From the NCBI GenBank assembly GCA_045805805.1, contig JBJMKO010000078.1:1-50998 (forward strand): 50,998 nt of DNA, read 5' to 3'. Within the stretch, counting starts at the first letter, position 1. Each line of letters begins with the position of its first letter. The translations under genes and the position numbers were made by a program. This DNA is from VRUE01 sp045805805. GTDB taxonomy: Bacteria; Actinomycetota; Thermoleophilia; Solirubrobacterales; 70-9. Positions 24,806 to 31,469 of the stretch are shown here, in pieces. The notes beneath the pieces were generated by a model, which saw nothing but the letters and a program-made list of their open reading frames with translations, was not told the DNA's origin and searched no databases.

Positions 24806-26533
24806 ATGAATCGAGTGGGAGCGAGTGGTAGTCAGCGAGGCACGTCCTGCTTGCGGTCTCGGCCCGTGCGTTTCGCGGCCCCGGCCCTCGTTTCGGCGGC
24901 GATCGCCCTCGCAGCCGTGCTCCCGGCTACCGCCTCGGCGTCGCAGACGTTGACCGTTACCACAGCGGGCACAGGAACGGGGACCGTCTCCAGCTCCCCT
25001 GCCGGGATCAATTGCGGCGCCACCTGCTCGTCCAGCTTTGCCGACAACGCCGTCGTCACTTTGACCGGCACCTCTGGTGCCATTACCGGAGCCGTTGTCT
25101 GGACCGGCTGTAGTGCCGTGAACCTCGAAAACGAATGCAAAGTCACGATGAGCGCCGCAAAAGCGGTCACCGCGACCTTCAACCTGATTCAGCGCCAACT
25201 CAAAGTGGTCAAGGCGGGCTCTGGCACCGGCACGGTTGAAAGCTCGCCGGCAGGAATCGAATGCGGCGTTAAATGCACAGCCAGCTACACCCTCGGCTCC
25301 GTCGTCGCTCTATCCGCCGTGCCTGGCCCAAACTCCCTGCCCGTCGCATGGTCAGGTTGCGCCAAAATCGTCGAAGTCGGGGTCGAAAAAGCGTGCGAAG
25401 TGACGATGAGCGCTGTCAAAGCGGTCACAGCCACCTTCATGCTCAAACAGGCCCAGCTCGAAGTGTCCGAGGTCGGCCCCGGTACGGGCATCCTGATCGG
25501 CACTGGCCCGGGCCTGGTGACCAGCTCTCCGGCGGGGATCATCTGCGGTGCCCAATGCACCTCTGATTTCGACCAGGGCTCGACCGTCACCCTGACCGCC
25601 GCCGAAGGCCTGGAGAGCGAAATCGTTCAGTGGGGCGGTTGCAACGAAGTCACCGAAAACGAATGCAAAGTAACGATGAGCTCCGCCAAGTCGGTCACCG
25701 CGACTTACAAAGTCAAAACCCCCTTCTCCCTCTACACCGTCTCAGTCGTGAAGTCTGGTACTGGAAGCGGGACCGTTACCAGCCTTCCAGCAGGGATCGA
25801 CTGCGGCCCCAACTGCTCAGCGGAAGTCCGCTCCAAATTCGACCCCACCCTCACCGCCATCCCGGCGGAGGGCTCGATCTTCGACCACTGGTCGGGCGGG
25901 GGCTGCACTGGATCGGAACCCTGCAAAAAACAGGTCAAAACATCGCATACGGTGAGAGCAATCTTCACCGCGGTGGGTGTGCGCACGCTCACGCTCGCCA
26001 TCGGCGGCACGGGCACGGGCACCGTGAAGAGCAAAGCGATCGGCGTCGAATGCAGCGCAAGCTGCAGCCCGTCGATCGTCGCGGGCACCAAGGTCGCTCT
26101 GACCGCGGTGGCGGGCACCGGCTCCACATTCGCGGGCTTCTCGGGTGAGTGCTCTGGCACCAAAGCCTGCAAAGTCCAGATGTCGGAAGCCCACAGCGTC
26201 ACCGCGACCTTCGTCAAGACCCCGACGCCGTCGTCTACGGGAGTCGCAGTGGTCGCCAAGGTCGCCAAGGTCAAAGGCGGCAAGGCGTTCGTCCGCGTCC
26301 GGTGCAGCGGGCCCTCTTCCTGTCGAGGCTCCTTGAGGCTGCTGGCAAAGCTCAAAGGCCAGAAACGCGTGCCGATCGGCAGCGCCACTTTCAGCCTCGT
26401 CCCCAACTCCTCCACGACTCTCAAGGTCAAGCTCAGCGCCAAGGCCGTTCAGTTGCTGAAGAGTCAGGGACACCTGAGGGCGAAGGGCATTGGAGCAGGG
26501 ATCCATGCCCACGCGGTTCAGCTCAGGCTATAG
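24806..26533 (+). CDS. Secreted protein with five InlB-type repeats
   Basis: A 575-residue exported protein. A long N-terminus (Arg 11, 17, 19, 22, then hydrophobic 23-45 with ATASAS) looks like a signal peptide. Five repeats of 80-90 residues show GTGTGTV-SSPAGI-x-CG-x-x-C, a later Cys pair and VTATF endings, matching the family at 766-2763. The final ~95 residues (CSGPSSCRG, GSATFSLVP, TLKVKLSAKA) are homologous to the C-terminal domain there. AGGAGAGGGG immediately precedes ATG 24806. Repeats favour GAA and AAA codons, the C-terminal domain AAG. It converges on ccmH with 28 bases between stops. A surface structural or binding role is inferred. Confidence 0.88.
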   Translation: MNRVGASGSQRGTSCLRSRPVRFAAPALVSAAIALAAVLPATASASQTLTVTTAGTGTGTVSSSPAGINCGATCSSSFADNAVVTLTGTSGAITGAVVWTGCSAVNLENECKVTMSAAKAVTATFNLIQRQLKVVKAGSGTGTVESSPAGIECGVKCTASYTLGSVVALSAVPGPNSLPVAWSGCAKIVEVGVEKACEVTMSAVKAVTATFMLKQAQLEVSEVGPGTGILIGTGPGLVTSSPAGIICGAQCTSDFDQGSTVTLTAAEGLESEIVQWGGCNEVTENECKVTMSSAKSVTATYKVKTPFSLYTVSVVKSGTGSGTVTSLPAGIDCGPNCSAEVRSKFDPTLTAIPAEGSIFDHWSGGGCTGSEPCKKQVKTSHTVRAIFTAVGVRTLTLAIGGTGTGTVKSKAIGVECSASCSPSIVAGTKVALTAVAGTGSTFAGFSGECSGTKACKVQMSEAHSVTATFVKTPTPSSTGVAVVAKVAKVKGGKAFVRVRCSGPSSCRGSLRLLAKLKGQKRVPIGSATFSLVPNSSTTLKVKLSAKAVQLLKSQGHLRAKGIGAGIHAHAVQLRL

Positions 26534-26561
26534 CGGCCGAGAACCTCGGGTGGATTCAGAA

Positions 26562-27026
26562 CTAGAGGTCGTAGCGGGAGAGGTCGGCCTCGAGGCGCTC
26601 GGCATCCTCTCCCTGGGGCGCCGGCTCCTTTGCGTCCTCGGGTGGCAAGCGCTTTCCGTCGCGTCGCCAGCGGGTGACGCTGAATGCCAGGGCTATGGCC
26701 GCGACGAGGATCCCCAGTACCGGGACCAGGTAGGCGGTGAGGTCGAAGCCGGAGGCCTTCGGCAGCGCCAGGACCGCCGGTCCGTACTGGGCGACGAGGT
26801 CATCCTTGATCTCGGCCTTGGACTTGCCGGCGACGACCAGCCTGGCGACGTAGACCCTCTCGCGCTGGGCCTGCGGCGAGTCGGAGAGCTCCAGCAGGGT
26901 GCCGCAGATCGGGCACATCACTTCGCCTTCGATCTCGTTCACAGTCGTCTGCGGCATCGCGCCCGCCGCGGGGGCGAGCGCCAGCAAGCCGAGCGCGAGC
27001 GCGGCAAGTGTCACCGCCCGGCTCAC
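26562..27026 (-). CDS. ccmH: Cytochrome c maturation protein CcmH
   Basis: A 154-residue protein: signal-like N-terminus (TLAALALGLLALAPAAGA), redox motif GEVMCPICGTLLELSDSP, helical domain (AQRERVYVARLVVAGKSKAEI), then one membrane segment (LTAYLVPVLGILVAAIALAF) and a charged cytoplasmic tail. CcmH reduces apocytochrome CxxCH thiols or presents them to CcmF. The motif here is CPIC rather than the LRCxxC of proteobacteria, as in Gram-positive versions. The start is GTG 27026, overlapping the stop of ccmG (GTGA). ccmE and ccmF are 9 kb away on the other strand. Confidence 0.9.
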   Translation of the reverse strand: MSRAVTLAALALGLLALAPAAGAMPQTTVNEIEGEVMCPICGTLLELSDSPQAQRERVYVARLVVAGKSKAEIKDDLVAQYGPAVLALPKASGFDLTAYLVPVLGILVAAIALAFSVTRWRRDGKRLPPEDAKEPAPQGEDAERLEADLSRYDL

Positions 27027-27544
27027 TTCCGTTCCTCGACAAGCGGGACGACCCGTTCGCCCAGGATGCGATCGTCGACCGGCGCGCGCCAGATCAGGGC
27101 GAGGCGGCCGCGCGGGTCGACGAGGAAGTTCTCCGGCACCCCGATTGAGCCGAAGGCGGCGCTGCGCTCGTTGCCGATCGAGCGCAGCTGCGGGTAGGTG
27201 GCCGGGTGGTCGTCGAGGAAGGCGACGGCGTCGTCGCGGTTGTCCTGCACGTTGATGCCGACGACGGTCACCCCGCGGTCGCGATGACGGCGGTAGAAGC
27301 GCTCCAGTATCGGCGCCTCCTCGCGGCAGGGGATGCACCAGGAGGCCCAGAGGTTGACCAGCACCCAATCGCCCCGGTACTCCGTGATCGAGCCGTGGCC
27401 AGGGCCCGGCAGCACAGGCAGCACCTTGTCGGGAACCTGCTCGCCGACAGCGATCTTCGCGTTGCCCTTGCTGAGCAGGCCGAAGGCGAGCAGGCCGACG
27501 ACGGCCAGCACGGCGAGGAAGGCGAAAAACAAGCGCGCGCTCAC
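27023..27544 (-). CDS. ccmG: TlpA/CcmG-like thiol-disulfide oxidoreductase
   Basis: A 173-residue membrane-anchored thioredoxin-fold protein. Residues 5-25 form an uncleaved anchor. WASWCIPCREEAPILERF carries the active-site CxxC, VVGINVQDNRDDAVAFLDD and GVPENFLVDPRGRL (cis-Pro loop) complete the TlpA/ResA pattern. It would supply reductant for heme attachment, consistent with translational coupling to ccmH (GTGA). GTG 27544 is the start. A ResA- or general TlpA-type reductase is an alternative name. Confidence 0.88.
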   Translation of the reverse strand: MSARLFFAFLAVLAVVGLLAFGLLSKGNAKIAVGEQVPDKVLPVLPGPGHGSITEYRGDWVLVNLWASWCIPCREEAPILERFYRRHRDRGVTVVGINVQDNRDDAVAFLDDHPATYPQLRSIGNERSAAFGSIGVPENFLVDPRGRLALIWRAPVDDRILGERVVPLVEERK

Positions 27545-27594
27545 GGGCGAGGGACTCTAGATAGCCCCCGCCCCCGGCAGCGGCGTGACAGGCC

Positions 27595-27600
27595 TAGAAT
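27595..27600 (+). promoter_or_regulatory. Putative -10 element of the tRNA gene
   Basis: TAGAAT ends ten bases before the tRNA 5' end. The same hexamer precedes the ABC ATPase gene at 11825-11830. No clear -35 box is seen. Confidence 0.4.
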
Positions 27601-27610
27601 CAGCCCCCAC

Positions 27611-27683
27611 GCGGACGTAGCTCAGCTGGTAGAGCGCGAGCTTCCCAAGCTCGAGGTCGCGGGTTCGACCCCCGTCGTCCGCT
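27611..27683 (+). tRNA. tRNA-Gly (anticodon CCC)
   Basis: A complete 73-base cloverleaf: acceptor GCGGACG/CGTCCGC, D-arm GCTC...GAGC, anticodon stem CGAGC/GCTCG with loop TTCCCAA (anticodon CCC at 27644-27646), T-arm with GGTTCGACC and discriminator T. CCA is not encoded. It reads GGG codons. A truncated-looking regulator gene ends two bases downstream on the opposite strand. Confidence 0.97.
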
Positions 27684-27684
27684 T

Positions 27685-27915
27685 TTACGAGACGCTTGCC
27701 GCTTGGGGTGGCAGGAGAGAAGCCGATCTCAGCACCTTCAGGTGGTAGCTGATCACGACCGCTGTCGCCTTGTTAGGCAGATCCTGGAGCAGGTCCGCCG
27801 GATCGAGCGATCGCCCTTTGTCCTGCGTGAACAGGGTGAGGATGTTGGCTCGGATGGTGTGGCTGCGCGCGAAGTCCTGCAGCCGGGTTGTCGGCTCGGC
27901 GTCGTTGTCGTGCAT
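27685..27915 (-). CDS. Short winged-helix regulator, apparently cut at the tRNA
   Basis: A 76-residue ArsR-like winged-helix protein. RSHTIRANILTLFTQ... and ISYHLKVLRSASLL correspond to the first helices and the recognition helix. The wing and following ~35 residues present in the relative at 31090-31365 are missing: the chain ends PPQAASVS with a stop at 27685-27687, two bases from the tRNA 3' end. ATG 27915 is preceded by GACGGGAG. It may still dimerise or bind DNA weakly, or may be a remnant left by recombination at the tRNA. Confidence 0.6.
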   Translation of the reverse strand: MHDNDAEPTTRLQDFARSHTIRANILTLFTQDKGRSLDPADLLQDLPNKATAVVISYHLKVLRSASLLPPQAASVS

Positions 27916-27986
27916 GGGGACTCCCGTCAGGTTGCAGACCCATGAACTCGCCGGGCCACTGAGGCTCCAAGCGATTCACCTTATTA

Positions 27987-28015
27987 GTGCATTGAACTGT
28001 TTCAGTTCAATGCAC
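27987..28015. terminator. Perfect 13-bp hairpin in an AT-rich gap
   Basis: GTGCATTGAACTG (27987-27999) pairs with 28003-28015 around TTT. It lies between two minus-strand regulator genes, 18 bases past the stop of the upstream one, in sequence much richer in A/T than its surroundings. Terminator or operator are both possible. Confidence 0.55.
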
Positions 28016-28032
28016 CCAAGGGCAACTTAAAT

Positions 28033-28698
28033 TTAATTACTACTAATTTTTTTATTCCCGGTCGTGCTGTAGTAGACCTTCGACTCCTCTGGTCGTCCCC
28101 GTTCAAAGCTGAACAGGCCGACGACGGTGGGAACGGGCTCCTCTCCCGACTCGGCAACGCGGTTGGCGGATTCGCCATGGATCGTCAGCACGTCCTCCTC
28201 CCATACCTCGGTCAGGCGCTCCCGAAGCTTCCGCCTGCCCTCGGCGTCTAGAGGCGGGGCATCCCAGACCACGCACGGCGGTTCATCGCCATCCATCTTC
28301 CGGTTGCGATAGGCGGACAAGGTCTCCGCCAGAAACCCCTGAGTCATCGCGCCGGCCGAGTCGTAGCGCTCATCCCTCGACATCGTGCGATACACCTCAT
28401 CGGTGATCACCGGTAGGACAACAGCGCGGAAGACGGGCCTCATGCGGCTGCCAATCAGCTTGTAGCCGACGAATTCGATGCAGCCCGCTTCGTAGAGGTC
28501 GCGGATGTGGCCGGTGACGTATCTGACGTCCTCGCCGATCATCTCGGCCACCTCTCCCGCGCTGAACTCGCCCTGGTGCAAGATGGAGATCGCTTCCAGC
28601 CTGATCCAGTGATTGAGGGCATGGGGCAGCGCGTCGGCCGGTTGCTTCGTGCGCTCCTTGATCGGCTTCCGCCCGATCTGCAATTCGTGCTGGTTCAA
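28033..28698 (-). CDS. Winged-helix DNA-binding protein with extra C-terminal domain
   Basis: A 221-residue protein. Residues ~25-85 form an ArsR/PadR-like winged helix (LEAISILHQGEFSAGEVAEMI, VTGHIRDLYEAGCIEFVGYK). The remaining ~135 residues contain VYRTMSRDERYDSAGAM, a helical AETLSAYRNRKMD segment and EEDVLTIHGESANRV, which I do not recognise; it may bind a ligand. The start is TTG 28698 with GGAGGA upstream at good spacing. It is divergent from the 19-codon ORF at 28873, and an inverted repeat at 28784-28808 lies between them. Confidence 0.7.
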   Translation of the reverse strand: MNQHELQIGRKPIKERTKQPADALPHALNHWIRLEAISILHQGEFSAGEVAEMIGEDVRYVTGHIRDLYEAGCIEFVGYKLIGSRMRPVFRAVVLPVITDEVYRTMSRDERYDSAGAMTQGFLAETLSAYRNRKMDGDEPPCVVWDAPPLDAEGRRKLRERLTEVWEEDVLTIHGESANRVAESGEEPVPTVVGLFSFERGRPEESKVYYSTTGNKKISSN

Positions 28699-28872
28699 CG
28701 GCCAGTCCTCCAGTCAGCGTCCGCGCTCGTAATCAGTGGCACCCGAGCATAGTGACTGCCTGAAGACAGGTTTATGAAGTAACGAAATTCACAGCGCTAA
28801 TGAATTTCTTACTCTCTTCCTCCCGCCCCGGCAGAAGGCCGGGTGCTGACGAGCGGGAGGGAGGTGAGTGGG
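28699..28872. promoter_or_regulatory. Divergent regulatory region with operator-like repeat and nested hairpins
   Basis: GAAATTCA (28784-28791) and TGAATTTC (28801-28808) form an 8-bp inverted repeat with a 9-base spacer, suited to a dimeric regulator. Downstream, CCTCCCGC/GCGGGAGG (28819-28826/28853-28860) encloses CCCGGC-AGAAG-GCCGGG (28827-28843). The outer 3' arm runs into the ribosome binding site of the 19-codon ORF. Confidence 0.5.
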
Positions 28873-28932
28873 ATGACGGTCAAGCCTGTCGAGCAGGTCA
28901 TGCCCCTGCTGCAAATTTTCAAGCAGCACTAG
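28873..28932 (+). CDS. 19-residue ORF with a near-perfect ribosome binding site
   Basis: ATG 28873 to TAG 28930-28932 encodes MTVKPVEQVMPLLQIFKQH. GGAGGTGA at 28860-28867 is fully complementary to the 16S rRNA tail and sits five bases before the ATG, the best such signal in the window together with that at 41605. A nested hairpin directly precedes it and its 3' arm touches the ribosome binding site, so translation could be controlled by folding. Candidates: leader peptide, small toxin, or a substrate of the convergent ThiF-type enzyme 71 bases away. No homologue is recognised. Confidence 0.45.
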   Translation: MTVKPVEQVMPLLQIFKQH

Positions 28933-29003
28933 GCACGAATAGTGGGCCGGTCTCCGCCCGCTCTCATCGGACAGGGGACCGGCCCGCAAAAAGACGCTCG
29001 GCG

Positions 29004-30059
29004 CTAAGCGGGCCGGTTTCCTCGGAGCCCACCGCAAACCGGACAGTCGGGCTCCGGGGAGATCGACTCGTGCTCGACCTCCATCGTGCGCAGATCGTAG
29101 ATATGGATTTCGCCGAGTGTCGAGGGCTTGGCGAGGCCGGTGAGCAGGTGCATGACGTCCAGGGAGACCTGGCCGCCGATCAGCTCGCAGGCGGGGCCGA
29201 GCGTGCCGGCGGAGGAGACCTTGCCGCGCTGCTGCTCGATCGCCTCATCGAAGAGGGGGTAGCGGCGGCGGTAGCCGATCTCCTGACAGGAGTAGCAGCC
29301 GGTCACGCCAGGCACGTAGAGCGGGCCGACCCGTGCGACCGGCGGGAAGTGGCTCATCGCGATGAAGGGGATGCCCGCGGCGAAGCAGGCCGAGTTGATC
29401 CAGCTCTCGATGTCGTGGGCAGGCCAGTCGCAGGAGGCGACCACCAGGTCGCAGCCCTGGATCGCCTCGGCAACCGCCGCCTCGCAATCGAGGCGCTGGA
29501 CACGCTCCTCGACTCGCATCGAGGAGTTGAACGCGCGCAGGCGCTTCGCGGCCGCCGATGCCTTGGGCTGGCCGATGTCGGCCTCGGTGTAGATGACCTG
29601 GCGGTTGAGGTTGGTCAGCTCGACCCGGTCGAAGTCGATCAACAGCAGCTCGCCGACGCCGCAACAGGCCAAGCCGAGCGCCGACCAGCCGCCGAGGCCG
29701 CCGACGCCCAGCACGGCGATTCGGGCGGCTTCCAGGCGGCCCTGGCATTCCGATGCCGTGGGACCTTCGGAAATGTCGCTGAAGTAGCGAAGCTGGCGGT
29801 CGAAGCGAGCAACGACATCCGGTGCGACCAGGTCGTCATCGGCCGCGTCCTCGAGCAAGCCCAGCTTGCCGAATTGAGCAAGGAGGTCATCGACGGCTTG
29901 CTCTCCGAACTCAACAGCCAGCTGATCGCGGCTGCGGGTGCCGTCGACGGAGGCCAGGAGTCGTTGTTCCTTCGCCTCGGGCTGCTCGATGCAAATGTCC
30001 GTGGAAGCGCCGCCGCGCATCAGGTAGACGTCGCCGTTCGGGGCGTCGAATCGCTGCAC
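29004..30059 (-). CDS. ThiF/E1-like adenylyltransferase with N-terminal peptide-clamp-like region
   Basis: A 351-residue protein. Residues ~100-330 are an E1/ThiF/MoeB fold: VLGVGGLGGW (ATP loop), LIDFDRVELTNLNRQ (Asp and Arg), GQPKASAAAKRL (Lys), SCDWPAHDIESWIN, and zinc Cys pairs CYSC and CPVC. The first ~90 residues (NGDVYLMRGG, KEQRLLASVDGTRSRDQLA, LAQFGKLGLLED) look like the PqqD/RRE-type winged helix that binds leader peptides in RiPP enzymes. E1 proteins with such a region adenylate or cyclise peptides (MccB- and cyclodehydratase-related). GTG 30059 starts it, 20 bases after the methyltransferase, so the two are one operon. A precursor peptide is not obvious. Confidence 0.8.
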   Translation of the reverse strand: MQRFDAPNGDVYLMRGGASTDICIEQPEAKEQRLLASVDGTRSRDQLAVEFGEQAVDDLLAQFGKLGLLEDAADDDLVAPDVVARFDRQLRYFSDISEGPTASECQGRLEAARIAVLGVGGLGGWSALGLACCGVGELLLIDFDRVELTNLNRQVIYTEADIGQPKASAAAKRLRAFNSSMRVEERVQRLDCEAAVAEAIQGCDLVVASCDWPAHDIESWINSACFAAGIPFIAMSHFPPVARVGPLYVPGVTGCYSCQEIGYRRRYPLFDEAIEQQRGKVSSAGTLGPACELIGGQVSLDVMHLLTGLAKPSTLGEIHIYDLRTMEVEHESISPEPDCPVCGGLRGNRPA

Positions 30060-30079
30060 GGTGCGCTTGATCCGTGGCC

Positions 30080-30916
30080 TTAGGACCGCGATCGCCTGGG
30101 CCTATCCCGCGGGCGAGGGCATCGAGCGACATAGATCGCCTTCGTATGGATCGATTCGTCAAGCGGTTGTTTGCGGATCCCGTCGGTGTAGATGCCGTAG
30201 GCGTCGAGGCATTCCAGTCCGGCGAGCTCCAGGGTCGCCAGCACCTCCGCCTGGGGGAAGTGCCGCTGACGATGGGTGAGGACGGCCGCCTCACCGCGTT
30301 CCCCGTCCTCATCGCCTCCGGCCACTTCGAGACGCGACTCGCAGGTCGAGCCGGATGCCACGTCCGGTGCCGCCAGGCCGCGCCAGACCAACCGCTTTCC
30401 CTGCCGCTCGATCACCGTGGTTTCGGCGAAGAAGGTGCGGTAGGCGAGCAGGGTGTTGAGATCGAAGAGGAGCAGGCCGGTCGGGGCCAGGTTCTGCCGC
30501 ATCCCGGTCAGCGCTCGCAGCAGCTCCTCGTCGTTGAGCAGGTAGTTGAGCGTGTCGTCCAGCGCCCAGACGAGGTCGAACTCGCCGAGCTTCGGCAGCG
30601 CCAGCATGTCGGCGACCTCGAGGCGGGCCGTCTCGCCGGCCTTCTCGCGGGCGATCTCGAGCATGGAAGGCGAGATGTCGCAGCCGGTGACCTCCCAGCC
30701 GCGCGGCAGCATCGGCACGAAGCTCTTGCCAGTCCCGCAGCCGACGTCGAGCAGGCGATTGCCATCCAGGCCGTGGTCCTTCAGGGCCGCCAGCAGGTCG
30801 GCGATCCACGCCTCGTCTTCGTGATGAGCGGTGAAGTCGTCATAGGCGGCCGCCATACCCTCGTATGCGCGCCTTGCCCACTCTGCCCCGGTTTTCGGTG
30901 CTGCCGCAGCCCCCAC
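30080..30916 (-). CDS. Class I SAM-dependent methyltransferase
   Basis: A 278-residue methyltransferase: LLDVGCGTGKSFVPML (motif I), GCDISPSMLEIAREK (acidic loop), VADMLALPKLGEFDLVWALDDTLNYLL (motif IV region) and LLLFDLNT. Targets of this group include small molecules and peptides; the substrate is unknown. GTG 30916 is the start; TAGTCT (minus strand, at 30923-30928) lies six bases upstream, suggesting leaderless expression. It leads a two-gene unit with the ThiF-like enzyme, so it may methylate the same product. The basic tail (RPRDRPRRSRS) is unusual. Confidence 0.88.
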   Translation of the reverse strand: MGAAAAPKTGAEWARRAYEGMAAAYDDFTAHHEDEAWIADLLAALKDHGLDGNRLLDVGCGTGKSFVPMLPRGWEVTGCDISPSMLEIAREKAGETARLEVADMLALPKLGEFDLVWALDDTLNYLLNDEELLRALTGMRQNLAPTGLLLFDLNTLLAYRTFFAETTVIERQGKRLVWRGLAAPDVASGSTCESRLEVAGGDEDGERGEAAVLTHRQRHFPQAEVLATLELAGLECLDAYGIYTDGIRKQPLDESIHTKAIYVARCPRPRDRPRRSRS

Positions 30917-31089
30917 AAAAGCAGACTAACCTTTTTCTTAGTGGGGTCCAGCGATATTTAAGCGCCGGGGGTTCTCACCTCCGGTGCCGCCACATCCCGC
31001 GGAGCGTCGGCCTTCCCGCGAGCATGGGGAAGGTTCCCGCCGGGGTCCGGCCCCGCCGTGGACGAGTCCCAGCCCGCCTCATCACCGGC

Positions 31090-31365
31090 TCAGGCTCCGC
31101 CTGCCATCGCCGGTTCGACTCTCGCTGCCCGCTTCTCGCGGTAGAAGTGCTCGGTCGCGCCGCGCACCGGGCGTTCCCCGGCCAGCTCCACCAAGCCCGT
31201 GCGGGAGAGCTCCGTGACGTGGTAGTTGACGTTGCTGAGTGGCATTCGCAACTCGACGCTGAGATCGCTGGGGGAGAGCGTTCGCCCCCCGTCGATGGCG
31301 AGGACTTCGAGGATTGAGATCCGCAGCGGATGGGTATTTGCGCGAGCGAGAAGCTGCCAGTCCAT
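31090..31365 (-). CDS. ArsR-like winged-helix transcriptional regulator
   Basis: A 91-residue single-domain regulator: ANTHPLRISILEVLAIDGG, SPSDLSVELRMPLSNVNYHV (recognition helix) and a wing (ERPVRGATEHFYRE). This is the intact counterpart of the short gene at 27685. ATG 31365 is preferred over ATG 31380 because GGAGGT lies seven bases before it. It is divergent from the 968-residue secreted protein at 31470; the AT-rich gap between them is the likely site of autoregulation or control of that gene. No metal-binding Cys set is seen. Confidence 0.8.
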   Translation of the reverse strand: MDWQLLARANTHPLRISILEVLAIDGGRTLSPSDLSVELRMPLSNVNYHVTELSRTGLVELAGERPVRGATEHFYREKRAARVEPAMAGGA

Positions 31366-31469
31366 TGTAGCTACCTCCATTTGAGGATATTAGATACCTA
31401 AAAATAGTAGACTAGATCATCAAAATTGGGTAGACTCTTTTTCAAGATGGCAACCAGGGAGGACGGCAG

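Noticed and set aside
28789..29037. Minus-strand open frame between the ThiF-like gene and the regulator, considered as a precursor peptide
   Set aside because: It overlaps the end of the ThiF-like gene, covers the hairpins and the 19-codon ORF, has no ribosome binding site and an Arg/Pro-rich antisense-like composition.
31109..31133. Resemblance to the tRNA-Gly 3' end (GGTTCGAC...CCGCTT), a possible attachment site
   Set aside because: About 19 of 25 bases match, but much is the generic T-loop consensus and the site is inside the coding sequence of a regulator; no integrase is seen.
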